Below, piece after piece: positions 35,853 through 44,015 of a DNA stretch of 64,000 bases; position 1 is the first letter of the stretch, and every line of letters begins with the position of its first letter. This stretch comes from Deltaproteobacteria bacterium (GTDB lineage: Bacteria; Myxococcota_A; UBA9042; PHBI01), in the NCBI GenBank assembly GCA_020632715.1, contig JACKFA010000002.1:982501-1046500 (forward strand), read 5' to 3'. A program made the translations under genes and the position numbers. Below the pieces are notes generated by a model. That model saw only the letters and a list, made by a program, of their open reading frames with translations, made no database searches and was not told the DNA's origin.

Positions 35853-38800
35853 GGGGGCGATGGACCATCGCGGCCGTGGTCGCGCTCGGGCTCGGGCTCG
35901 CCGCGTGCGCGACGGCGCCCCGGGCCGGCGAGGACGACGCCCCCGACGCGCTCGCCGCCGCGGTCGCGGCGCGCGACGGCGAGGCCGCCGAGGCGCTTGT
36001 GCAGCGCGATATGGTACGCGCCAAGTCGTTGTACTCGCTCAGGGATTGGCGTGTTGCACTGCAACATGACGGCGCGCTGGACGGCCGCTTCTGGCGCGCC
36101 TTGCTCGCGGAGGCGGCGGTGGACGCCCGCGCCGCCTGGGACGGCTGGGTCGGGCTCCTCGCGGACCGGCGGGTGCCCACGCGGATCGCCGCGGTCGCGG
36201 CGGGGCGGCTCCGGGAGCTCGTCGATCGGGTGGCGCTCGGCGCGCAGGACGTGGCGGCCGTCGCGCGCGCGCTCGGGCGGACGGACGGGCTCGCGCCCGC
36301 GGCGGGAGAGCTCCTCGCGACGGTCGCGGAGCGGGTCGGCGACGCGGCGGCCGAGGCCCGCGGTCGGGCCGCGTGGGGCGCTGTCCCGAGCTACCGGATC
36401 ACGGCGCGTCTGTCGCCGCTGCCTGCGACCGGGCGCCCGGCGCCCCTCGACACGACCCCGGGGGACGCGCCGCCGGCGGCGTTCGGGGAGCCGCGGGCGA
36501 CGCGTGACGGCGCGGTCGTGCTCCCCGCCTGGCAGCCCGGCGTCTACGGCGTCCTCGTGCCCCTGCCGGACGCCCCGCGCGTGCGCGTCGAGGTCGTCGG
36601 CGACGCGCAGATCCGCGCCTACGTCCACGGCGAGCTCGCCGCGGAGGCCCTCCGGCTCCTCGAGGCGGGGCCGCGCCGGGCGTGGTCGTTCACGGTGCCC
36701 GGCGGGCCGGGCGCGCGCGTCGAGCTCCACGTGGGCTCGCGCGCCTACGGGGCGCCGATCCGCGTCTCCGCGACGCCCGCCCCGGCCGACGCCCGGCCGG
36801 GGGGCGAGCCAGCGCGGTACCCGCTCACGGACGCCGCCGCGCGGCTGCTCTCCGCGATCGACGCGCGAGACGCGGTCGCCGTGGCCGAGGTCGAGCGCGG
36901 CCTCGCGGGCGAGGGCGCCGTCCCCGCCTGGCTCGTCGCCATGGCTACCCTCGCGGACCCGACGCTCCCCGGCGGCGTCGCGCGCGGTCGGGCGCGGGCC
37001 GCCCTCGACGCGGCGCTCGACGCCGAGCCGGGGCTCGCGGCGGCGCGGGCCCTGCGGGCGCGGCTCGCCCTCGAGGACGGCGATCCCACCGGCGCCAGCG
37101 CGATCGCGGCCGCCGGACCCCTCGGTGACGACGCCGACTGGCTCGCCGTCGAGATCGCGCTCGCGGGCGGCGTCGACGCCGTCGCGCCCGCGGCCTCGGC
37201 GGCGCGGCTGCGCGAGCGCCTCCCCACGTCGTGCGCCGCGTTCGCCCGCTGGCTCGACGCCGGGTGGGAGCGGCTGAAGCTCGCGGGGACCGCGCTCGCG
37301 CCGCCGCGAGGCTGCGTCGACGCCGGTCTCCGGGCGGCCGATCTCCTCGTGGAGGCGTGGCGCCTCGACGACGCCGAGGCGCTCCTCGGCGCGCTCGCGC
37401 CCGCCGCGAGGCCCGGCTCCGAGCGCGCGCGCGTGGCCCTCGGCGCGGGCCGGGTGGCCTTCCTCCGCGGCGACGCGGCGACGGCCCGGGCGCGCGCGGA
37501 CGAGGCGCTGCGGGAGGGCGCCGACCGCGACGCGGCGGTCGAGCTCGCGCTCCGGACGGCCCGCCTCTACGGCGACGCCACCGAGATCGCGCGGCAGCGG
37601 GCGATGGCGCGCGGGATCGCCGGCCTCGGCGCGCTCACCCAGCGGCAGGCCCAGGATCTCGCGGGCGACCCCGGCCTCCGCCTCGCCGACGCGGCGACGC
37701 TCCTGCGGCGGATCGGCGCGCCCCCGGACGACGGCGACGTCGGGAGCTACGAGGTCCTCCTCGAGGATCGCTACACGCGCGTCTTCCCGGACGGCGCGAT
37801 GCTCCACCGCGTCCACCGCCTCGTGCGCCTCCTCGAGACGAGCGCCGTCGCCGAGTTCGGCGAGATCCCGGTCCCCGACGAGGCCGAGGTGCTCGTCGCG
37901 CGCACCTGGAAGCCGACGGGCACCGACTGGCAGCCGATCGAGCCGGAGGAGATCGTCGAGAAGAGCTCGGTGAGCCTCGCGGCGCTCGAGCGCGGCGCGG
38001 TCGCCGAGGTCGCCTGGTTCTGGGTGGATCCGGCGGACGCGCGCACCTCGCCGGGCTGGGAGGCGCCGCCCTTCCGCTTCGACAGCGACCGCGGGCCCGT
38101 GCGCCGGGCGCGCTTCGAGCTCCGCTACCCGGCCGGCGCGCCGCTCGAGATCGTCGCGGATCCCGGCGTCCCCGCGCCCCTCGTCGCCGATGACGGCGCG
38201 CTGGTCTGGGAGGTCCGGGACCGCCCCCGCGTCTTGCTCGAGCCGCTCGACCCGAGGCCGGATCGGCGCCTCCTCACGGTGCGGGCGCGGAGCGGCGTGA
38301 CCGTCGCCGCGGCGGCGCGGCGGCTCGCGGACGACGTCGCGAGCGGGCTCACCGTGACCCCGGGCGTCGCGGCGCTCGCGCGGGAGGCGCTGTCGAACGC
38401 GGCCCCCGGCGCGTCCGCGCTCGAGCGCGCGCGCACGCTCCACCGCTTCGTGCGGACCGAGGTCCACGACGGCTCGGAGCCCGTCTCGCAGGCGAACGCC
38501 TCGTTCGCGGCGGCGTCCCGCGCCGGGGAGCGCGCGGTCCTGCTCGCGGCGATGCTGCGGGCAGCCGGTGTCCCGGCGGAAGTCGCGCTCGCGCGCCCGC
38601 TGAGCGAGGGGCTCGTGGATCCGCGCGCGGACGACGTCGCCGCCTACTCCTACCCGATCGTGCGCGCTCAGGCCGAGGGGCGCGTGCTCTGGCTCGAGTC
38701 GGCGAGCCGCTACTCCCCGTTCGACGTGCTGCCGCCGCTCATCGCCGGGGTCCCGGCCATGGTGCTCACGCCCGACGCCGCCCCGGCCCGCGTCGAGACG

Positions 38801-39493
38801 CCGCGCCCCCCCGCGGAGCGAGGCGGGGAGCGGATCGTCGCGCTCCGGATCGACGTCGATCCCGACGGTGGCTACGTCGCGACGGCGCGCGAGGAGCTCA
38901 CGGGGCTCTTCGCGGGCTCGTGGAAGCAGGCGCTCTCCGAGATGGCGCCCGACACGCGCGAGCGCGTCCTCGAGGGGCTCGCGGGGCAGGTGCTGCTCGG
39001 CGCGACGGTCGACGAGGTCGCGGCGCGCGGGGTCGACGACGCCGACGGGGCGCTCACCGTGTCGTGGCGGGCCCGCGGGCGGCTCTCACCGGGGCCCGGC
39101 GGCGCGTCAGGGCTCGCGTCGCTCGCGCTCGGGCTCGCGCCCGAGGGGCTCGGCCGCGCGACGGTGCTCCTGCCGACCCGCGCGACGCCGCTCTTCGTGA
39201 ACCTCGCGAGCCGGCTCCGCCTGACGGCGACGGTCACGCTGCCCGAGGGGCTCGCGTTCCGCGCCGCGCCCGAGGGGATCCGCGTCACCGACGGCGCCGG
39301 CCTCCTCTCCGTGGCGCGCCGCTCGACGCTCTCGCCGGACGGCCGCGCGCTCGAAATCGACAAGACGGTCACGCTCGATGCGGGTATCGTGGCGCCGGCC
39401 GAGTACGCGGCGTGGCAGCGCGCCGCGCACGCGTCGGACCAGGCGGACGTCGTCCACCTCGTCATCGAGCGCCGGGTACCCGGCGGGGAGTAG
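35849..39493 (+). CDS. Large lipoprotein, DUF3857/transglutaminase-like paralogue with degenerate catalytic site
   Basis: 1214 residues. The ATG overlaps the previous stop (ATGA). A signal peptide ends in a good lipobox (GLGLAAC). A TPR-like solenoid covers roughly residues 80-620. A DUF3857-like beta region follows (SYEVLLEDRYTRVFPDGAML, VPDEAEVLVARTWKP). The transglutaminase-like region is recognisable (RAGERAVLLAAMLRAAGVPA). However, the Cys of the active homologue is replaced in RAGERAV, the His site reads YSYPIV, and the Asp site reads WLESAS. It is therefore probably an inactive paralogue of the upstream protein. Residues about 50-74 are encoded by palindromic element B. It is likely an envelope protein of unknown role. 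Confidence 0.85.
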   Translation: MRGRWTIAAVVALGLGLAACATAPRAGEDDAPDALAAAVAARDGEAAEALVQRDMVRAKSLYSLRDWRVALQHDGALDGRFWRALLAEAAVDARAAWDGWVGLLADRRVPTRIAAVAAGRLRELVDRVALGAQDVAAVARALGRTDGLAPAAGELLATVAERVGDAAAEARGRAAWGAVPSYRITARLSPLPATGRPAPLDTTPGDAPPAAFGEPRATRDGAVVLPAWQPGVYGVLVPLPDAPRVRVEVVGDAQIRAYVHGELAAEALRLLEAGPRRAWSFTVPGGPGARVELHVGSRAYGAPIRVSATPAPADARPGGEPARYPLTDAAARLLSAIDARDAVAVAEVERGLAGEGAVPAWLVAMATLADPTLPGGVARGRARAALDAALDAEPGLAAARALRARLALEDGDPTGASAIAAAGPLGDDADWLAVEIALAGGVDAVAPAASAARLRERLPTSCAAFARWLDAGWERLKLAGTALAPPRGCVDAGLRAADLLVEAWRLDDAEALLGALAPAARPGSERARVALGAGRVAFLRGDAATARARADEALREGADRDAAVELALRTARLYGDATEIARQRAMARGIAGLGALTQRQAQDLAGDPGLRLADAATLLRRIGAPPDDGDVGSYEVLLEDRYTRVFPDGAMLHRVHRLVRLLETSAVAEFGEIPVPDEAEVLVARTWKPTGTDWQPIEPEEIVEKSSVSLAALERGAVAEVAWFWVDPADARTSPGWEAPPFRFDSDRGPVRRARFELRYPAGAPLEIVADPGVPAPLVADDGALVWEVRDRPRVLLEPLDPRPDRRLLTVRARSGVTVAAAARRLADDVASGLTVTPGVAALAREALSNAAPGASALERARTLHRFVRTEVHDGSEPVSQANASFAAASRAGERAVLLAAMLRAAGVPAEVALARPLSEGLVDPRADDVAAYSYPIVRAQAEGRVLWLESASRYSPFDVLPPLIAGVPAMVLTPDAAPARVETPRPPAERGGERIVALRIDVDPDGGYVATAREELTGLFAGSWKQALSEMAPDTRERVLEGLAGQVLLGATVDEVAARGVDDADGALTVSWRARGRLSPGPGGASGLASLALGLAPEGLGRATVLLPTRATPLFVNLASRLRLTATVTLPEGLAFRAAPEGIRVTDGAGLLSVARRSTLSPDGRALEIDKTVTLDAGIVAPAEYAAWQRAAHASDQADVVHLVIERRVPGGE
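35996..36070 (+). repeat. Palindrome-flanked element B (about 75 bp), inserted in frame
   Basis: The right end TGTTGC-ACT-GCAACA (36052-36066, flanked by CATG-like bases) is near consensus. The left end TTGTGCAGCGCGATATGGT (35996-36014) is a degenerate copy. The interior shares AGGGATTGGCG with element A. Length is about 25 codons, and the surrounding frame stays open (peptide VQRDMVRAKSLYSLRDW). Confidence 0.6.
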
Positions 39494-39496
39494 CGG

Positions 39497-39961
39497 ATGC
39501 GAGCAGCCCTCGGGGAGCCGTCGCGGCGAGCGCGGAGCGGCCGCGATCTGCGCGCGACGATGACGCTCGCGGCGGCCGCCGTGGCGGCGCTCGCGCTCGC
39601 CGGCTGTCCGCACGAGGTGCGCGCGCCGGAGCCGGATCCGGCGCTCGCGGTGGTCGCCTATCGGGACGCGCTCGTCGCCGGGCGCGTCGACGACGCGTTC
39701 GCGCTCATCCACCCCGACGCGCGCGAGGGGATGGACCTCGCCGCGTTCCGCGCGTTCGACGCCCGCTACCACGACGCGATCGTCGAGCAGGCCGAGCGGC
39801 TCGTGGCCGCGGCGCGCGCGGGCACGCCCGAGCAGCGGGCGACGGTCCGGACGGCCGCCGGGGACTCCACGCTCCTGCTCACGCCGGAGGGCTGGCGCCT
39901 CACGGCGCCGGTGGGAGCGGGGTCGTCGCCGCCCGAGCCCGCGGCGGAGGCGGCGCCTTGA
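39497..39961 (+). CDS. Small lipoprotein of unknown function
   Basis: 154 residues from the ATG at 39497, supported by GGGGAG 6 nt upstream. An internal ATG (39560) would give a shorter signal without basic residues. The lipobox is ALALAGC. The mature domain of about 110 residues has the shape of an NTF2- or DUF4878-like fold: VVAYRDALVAGRVDDAFALI, EGMDLAAFRAFDARYHDAI and STLLLTPEGWRLTAP. It lies 3 nt after the DUF3857-like gene, so it is probably part of that operon. Confidence 0.8.
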   Translation: MRAALGEPSRRARSGRDLRATMTLAAAAVAALALAGCPHEVRAPEPDPALAVVAYRDALVAGRVDDAFALIHPDAREGMDLAAFRAFDARYHDAIVEQAERLVAAARAGTPEQRATVRTAAGDSTLLLTPEGWRLTAPVGAGSSPPEPAAEAAP

Positions 39962-39992
39962 GCGCCGGCGCCGAGGTCACGACCTTGCTTGG

Positions 39993-40021
39993 TTGGAAGG
40001 CCGGATCCGGTGAAGTATAGT
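39993..40021 (+). promoter_or_regulatory. Sigma70-type promoter for the kinase unit
   Basis: -35 TTGGAA (39993-39998, 4 of 6), 17-nt spacer, -10 TATAGT (40016-40021, 5 of 6). It is one of the best -10 matches in the window. Transcription would begin near 40028. Confidence 0.65.
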
Positions 40022-40045
40022 CCGTCCGACTCGGAGGCCGACCCC

Positions 40046-40171
40046 ATGAACGCGCCGCACATCGCTTCCAGATCCCGCACGGCGCGGACCATGCACGGGG
40101 CGGCGCTCCGCGGCGCGAGCGCCCTCGGAGCCACCCGTTCGCGCGCCAGCGCCCCCGACGTCGAGGTCTGA
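40046..40171 (+). CDS. Possible 41-residue leader peptide upstream of the kinase
   Basis: An ATG with a GGAGG ribosome site 8 nt upstream (40033-40037) opens 41 codons of an Arg/Ala/Ser-rich peptide (begins MNAPHIASRSRTARTMHG) ending 5 nt before the kinase GTG. It lies just downstream of the proposed transcription start. It could be a translated leader controlling the kinase. The peptide matches nothing I know, and short open frames are common in GC-rich DNA. Confidence 0.4.
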   Translation: MNAPHIASRSRTARTMHGAALRGASALGATRSRASAPDVEV

Positions 40172-40176
40172 ACCGC

Positions 40177-41562
40177 GTGACGAGCACCCCCACGAGCCCC
40201 AGCGGCGGCGACCCGAACCGCCAGCGCTATCAGATCGTCCGGAAGATCGACGCCGGCGGCATGGCGGAGATCTTCCTCGCGAAGGCGATGAGCATCCAGG
40301 GCATGGAGAAGCTCGTCGCCATCAAGCGCGTGCTGCCGTCGCTGACGAAGAACGAGAAGTTCACGTCGATGTTCCTCGACGAGGCGCGGCTGTCGATCTC
40401 GCTCACGCACGCGAACATCGTGTCGGTCTTCGACGTGAACCAGTCCGGCGGCACCTACTTCATCGTGATGGAATACGTCGACGGCTACAACGTGCGGCGG
40501 ATCTTCCAGCGCGCCTCCGAGGTCGGCTACCGGATCCCGCTCGCGCTCGCCTGCTATATGATGATGGAGGTCGCGAAGGGGCTCGAGCACGCGCACAACC
40601 ACCGGGACTCCAACGGGAAACCGCTGCGCATCGTGCACCGCGACCTGTCGCCGCCGAACATCCTGATCTCGAAGTTCGGCGAGGTGAAGATCACCGACTT
40701 CGGGCTCGCGAAGGCGGCGTCGCAGCTGACGCGCACCGATCCCGGCATCGTGAAGGGCAAGTTCAGCTACCTCTCGCCCGAGGTCACGGAGGGGAAGCCG
40801 GCCGATCAGCGCGCGGACATCTTCGCCGCCGGCATCGTGCTCTGGGAGCTGCTCGCGAACCGCCGCCTCTTCCTCGCGAAGACCGACGTCGAGACCGTCG
40901 AGATCGTGCGGAAGGCCGAGGTCCCGCCGCTCTCGAAGCTGAACCCGGAGGTCACGGCGGAGTTCGAGGAGATCGTCGTGAAGGCGCTCGCTCGTGACCC
41001 GAAGAAGCGCTACACGACCGCGCGCGAGCTCGGCGACGCCCTCGCCGACTACCTCTTCCGGCACGGCCTGAAGACGACGAGCTACGACCTCGCGCAGATG
41101 ATCGACAAGCTCTTCGGCACGCGCGACAGCGACGAGTCGGACAGCCATCAGGAGCGCATCGCCGAGATGATCGACGAGGAGATCGCGAACCTCTCGATGC
41201 TCGGCTTCTCGTCGGCCGTGCGCGGGGTCAGCGGGAGCCAGCCGGTCGACCCGAAGGCGCTCGCGTTCCGAGGCAGCCCGCGCTTCGATCTGTCGGCGTT
41301 CTGGGCGGGGACCGGCCCCATCCGGGCGGCCCAGCCCGACCAGGGCACGCCGAGCGCGACGCTGCGCGCGATGGACGAGGCGAGGACCGGGGCCGACCTC
41401 GTGAAGATGCTCGAGGGGGACAGCACGGGGAGCGTCGACTGGCCGTCGACCGACGTCGGCCACGCGCCGTCGTCGTCGAGCTGGCCGCTCATCGCGATCG
41501 TGGCGCTGGTGCTGCTCGGCGGGGCCGCGGCCGTCTACTTCCTGGTGCTGAACCAACCCTGA
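40177..41562 (+). CDS. Ser/Thr protein kinase with C-terminal membrane anchor
   Basis: 461 residues from a GTG. Catalytic motifs are complete: Gly-loop IDAGGMAEIFLAKA, VAIKRVLP lysine, HRDLSPPN catalytic loop, DFGLAKA, and SPEVTEGKPADQRADIFAAG. The juxtamembrane region (about 310-430) is Ser/Gly-rich with no known domain. A helix WPLIAIVALVLLGGAAAVYF anchors the C terminus, leaving only a few residues outside, so this kinase has no extracellular sensor. This Hanks-type arrangement is typical of Myxococcota. It is an active contrast to the pseudokinase at 28915. Confidence 0.95.
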   Translation: MTSTPTSPSGGDPNRQRYQIVRKIDAGGMAEIFLAKAMSIQGMEKLVAIKRVLPSLTKNEKFTSMFLDEARLSISLTHANIVSVFDVNQSGGTYFIVMEYVDGYNVRRIFQRASEVGYRIPLALACYMMMEVAKGLEHAHNHRDSNGKPLRIVHRDLSPPNILISKFGEVKITDFGLAKAASQLTRTDPGIVKGKFSYLSPEVTEGKPADQRADIFAAGIVLWELLANRRLFLAKTDVETVEIVRKAEVPPLSKLNPEVTAEFEEIVVKALARDPKKRYTTARELGDALADYLFRHGLKTTSYDLAQMIDKLFGTRDSDESDSHQERIAEMIDEEIANLSMLGFSSAVRGVSGSQPVDPKALAFRGSPRFDLSAFWAGTGPIRAAQPDQGTPSATLRAMDEARTGADLVKMLEGDSTGSVDWPSTDVGHAPSSSSWPLIAIVALVLLGGAAAVYFLVLNQP

Positions 41563-41586
41563 CCCCGCTCCGGCGGGTGGCGGCGG

Positions 41587-42219
41587 TCAGAAGTAGTAGA
41601 GCACGGAGAGCGTGGCGGTGACGGCGCCCGCGCCGATGCCGATGCCGGTCGCGCCGGCCTTCGTGGTGCCGCCGGCGCCCGCGGGGGCGAGCACGCTGCC
41701 GTCATCGGGCACGAAGGAGAGGAGGAGCCCGGTCGCGGCGCCCACGCTGAAGTGCTCGGAGAGGAAGAACTCGAGGAAGAGGGGCACCTCGAGGGAGAAC
41801 TGGAGGATCCCGCTCGTCGCGTTCTCGTCGGCGAGCTTCGCGGCGGTCTCGCTCTTCCAGCCGAGGTTCGCGCGGAGGCCGATGCCGAGGTGGGCGTGGA
41901 GGGAGCGCGCGAAGTGCACGGCGAGCCCGAGCGAGCCGTTCAGGCCGGTCGCGATGTCGCCGCTGCCGTCGCCGAGGAGCGTGAGATCGACGCCGAGCGT
42001 GGTCGTGAGGCCGACGGCCTCGGTGAAGAAGTAGCGCAGCGCGAGCCCGGAGGAGCCGCCGAGCGTCTGCTCGAGGCCCACGGCGAGGCGGCCGTTCAGC
42101 TCCTCGGCGGCGGCGGGGCCGGGCGAAGCGACGAGGACCGCGGCGGCGGCGACGGCGGCGACGAAGGTGGCGACGACGCGGTGGCGGCGCGGCGGGTGGG
42201 GCGACGGGGCGCGGCGCAT
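41587..42219 (-). CDS. Small outer-membrane beta-barrel protein
   Basis: 210 residues. The signal peptide is long and basic (MRRAPSPHPPRRHRVVATF, then a hydrophobic stretch ending AAAEE). The mature part is a run of amphipathic strands rich in Gly, Leu and aromatic residues (LALRYFFTEAVGLTTTLGV, LEVPLFLEFFLSEHFSVG) and ends in LSVLYYF with a C-terminal Phe. This matches 8-stranded OmpA/OmpW-like barrels; no peptidoglycan-binding domain follows. It is convergent with the kinase gene, 24 nt apart. Confidence 0.85.
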   Translation of the reverse strand: MRRAPSPHPPRRHRVVATFVAAVAAAAVLVASPGPAAAEELNGRLAVGLEQTLGGSSGLALRYFFTEAVGLTTTLGVDLTLLGDGSGDIATGLNGSLGLAVHFARSLHAHLGIGLRANLGWKSETAAKLADENATSGILQFSLEVPLFLEFFLSEHFSVGAATGLLLSFVPDDGSVLAPAGAGGTTKAGATGIGIGAGAVTATLSVLYYF

Positions 42220-42296
42220 GGGGGAACCTCGGCTCTCGGGGCCTCGATGGGAGACGACGCAGCGCGCGGCGCGGTGAGCGCGGCGGCAGACGGTCG

Positions 42297-42325
42297 TTTA
42301 CAGGTCCGGGCGCCCACTGTAATAG
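42297..42325 (+). promoter_or_regulatory. Putative promoter for the transaldolase-like gene
   Basis: -35 TTTACA (42297-42302, 5 of 6), 17-nt spacer, -10 TAATAG (42320-42325, 3 of 6), in a locally AT-rich patch. The leader is about 75-80 nt. Confidence 0.45.
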
Positions 42326-42407
42326 GTCTGACCTCGCTTGGGGATGGCCGAAACGTCCGCGACGCGAGGTCGACGCGCGCCGAGTCGTCGCGCGAGGAGG
42401 CACCGCC

Positions 42408-42974
42408 GTGAAGCTCTTCCTGCTCGAGCCCACCCCGAAGGACGTCGAGGCGCTCGGCGCGATGAAGCTCTGCGACGGCGTGGTCGTGACGGACGCCGGC
42501 GGGAAGAAGCCCGGCGCCTGGCTCGACCGCGTCGAGGGGCCGGTCTGCGTCGCGCTCGCGGGCGTCGCCGCGAAGGGGCGCGCGGAGCGAGCGCGCGACG
42601 TGGCCGATCTCGGCGACCGGGCGGTGGCGCACGTGCCGATGGGGCCGGACGCGCTCCTGCTCGCCGCGCAGGCCTACGAGGAGGGCGTACCGGTGTTCGT
42701 CGACGGGTGCGTCGACGCGCTCGAGGCGCTCGGCGCGGCGAAGGCGCTCGCGACCTACGTGGGCGTGTCGCTGCGCGGCGCTGCGGCCGGCGGGCGGGAC
42801 GCGCTCAAGGTGCTCGACGACGTCGTCGGGCTCGTCGAGCGCTACGAGCTCGAGGCGCAGGTCGTCGCGACGGACGTCGAGAGCGCGCACCAGCTCCTCG
42901 AGGCGGCGCTCACCGGGGTGTCGGCGGCGGTGGTCGACGCAGCGCTCGCGCGGACGCTCGCGGGGCGCGCGTGA
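42408..42974 (+). CDS. Transaldolase/FSA-like protein lacking the catalytic lysine
   Basis: 188 residues from a GTG with a strong GAGGAGG site 7 nt upstream. The sequence follows the order of the short transaldolase (fructose-6-phosphate aldolase) barrel: MKLFLLEPTPKDVEALG at the start, GVPVFVDGCVDALEALGAAK in the middle, YVGVSLRG, and VVATDVESAHQLLEAAL near the end. Where the Schiff-base Lys is expected (VKIPMT in active enzymes) it reads VAHVPMG. The protein is also 30 residues short. I infer a non-catalytic barrel, maybe a binding protein. The family assignment is by pattern and should be checked by structure prediction. Confidence 0.65.
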   Translation: MKLFLLEPTPKDVEALGAMKLCDGVVVTDAGGKKPGAWLDRVEGPVCVALAGVAAKGRAERARDVADLGDRAVAHVPMGPDALLLAAQAYEEGVPVFVDGCVDALEALGAAKALATYVGVSLRGAAAGGRDALKVLDDVVGLVERYELEAQVVATDVESAHQLLEAALTGVSAAVVDAALARTLAGRA

Positions 42975-43031
42975 CCGCAGTGAACGCCGGCCTGAGCGTG
43001 GTGGCGGCCGCGGTTGCGCGCCGCAAGCCTT

Positions 43032-43048
43032 TGGCGCATACTGCGCCA
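43032..43048. repeat. Perfect inverted repeat TGGCGCA-TAC-TGCGCCA
   Basis: 7-bp arms with a 3-nt centre, lying in the 240-nt gap between the transaldolase-like gene and the membrane protein gene. It has the same arm-3-arm geometry as the ATGTTGC family but an unrelated sequence. It could be an operator for the downstream gene or a weak terminator. Just upstream, TTGCG-CGC-CGCAA (43014-43026) is another short palindrome. Confidence 0.6.
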
Positions 43049-43214
43049 GGCTGCGAGGGGCAAGGCACGGTACGAGCCGCCTCGCGACGGTAGCGTTAAG
43101 TGGATTGGTAGGGGGGCCGCGCTCGCGCGGCGCGAACCACGAGGCCCTGGGCATGACGAGTCGCGCGGCGACGCGACGGCGCGGCCCGACATCGGGTGGA
43201 GAAGGCAGCCACGG

Positions 43215-44015
43215 ATGTTCCTGGAATCGCAATCCTCAAAGCTCAAGCGAGCCACGCTGGACGTCGCCGGGGACCCGAAGTTCAGGCTCTTCTCGAGCCT
43301 CCCCAAGGGCGGCGTGACGTTCGCGGTGGCCATCCTCGGCCTCTCCGCGGTCGCGGTGGCCTTCATGCTCATCTCGCAGTCCATCCTGAGCGGGCGCGTC
43401 GAGGAGGGGGTCCGCTGCGCCGAGATGGCGAAGGCCGCGCTCTCGGCGACGCCGGTGACGGACGCGGGCGTCGTCGAGGCGAGCCAGTGCGTCGAGAAGG
43501 TCGGCAGCGTCGACGACGACTTCAACACCGCCTTCCGCCACATGGAGGAGGGCTTCGCGCGGGTGCTCTCGGCGGTGCGCGACGGGCGCTACCCGGAGAC
43601 GAAGGCCGGCGAGGGTGACGTCGCGGCCGGCCTGCGCGAGCTCGTGCTGTGGCTCGAGCACAACGACGACGACTACATGCTCGCGGCGAACAGCGCCGCG
43701 ATCGGTCGCTGCGGCGAGCTCGGCATGGCGGCCACGGCGGGCCCGAAGCCCGACACGGCGAAGGCGATGGCGGGGCTCGACTGCCTGAACGTCACGGGGT
43801 CGGTGCACGGCGACCTCGAGCCCATCGCTTCGCAACTGCGAAATGGCCTCACGGCCTTGCGCGACGCGGGTCAGGGCGACGCGACGGACGCCGCCATGGT
43901 GCAGAGCGGAACGAAGGACGTGAGCGAGGCGATGGCCGCGCTGGCCACTTGGCGCGAGGCGCACTTGGCGCAGCTCGCCGAGACCAAGGCCGCGCGGGAC
44001 AAGCTCACCTACTGA
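43215..44015 (+). CDS. Unknown single-pass membrane protein with extracytoplasmic helical domain
   Basis: 266 residues. A short cytoplasmic N terminus (about 30 residues) precedes one membrane helix (VTFAVAILGLSAVAVAFMLI). A 210-residue mostly helical region with two Cys-containing pairs (VRCAEMAK, ASQCVEKV; GRCGELGM, LDCLNVTG) suggests disulfides in the periplasm. The shape resembles the four-helix sensor region of chemoreceptors or kinases, but nothing follows it. No family is recognised. GGAGAAGG lies upstream of the ATG. Confidence 0.75.
   Translation: MFLESQSSKLKRATLDVAGDPKFRLFSSLPKGGVTFAVAILGLSAVAVAFMLISQSILSGRVEEGVRCAEMAKAALSATPVTDAGVVEASQCVEKVGSVDDDFNTAFRHMEEGFARVLSAVRDGRYPETKAGEGDVAAGLRELVLWLEHNDDDYMLAANSAAIGRCGELGMAATAGPKPDTAKAMAGLDCLNVTGSVHGDLEPIASQLRNGLTALRDAGQGDATDAAMVQSGTKDVSEAMAALATWREAHLAQLAETKAARDKLTY

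Noticed and set aside
43844..43857. TTCGCA-AC-TGCGAA palindrome inside the membrane protein gene
   Set aside because: It lies within coding sequence, has no counterpart upstream or downstream, and differs in sequence and spacing from the ATGTTGC family.
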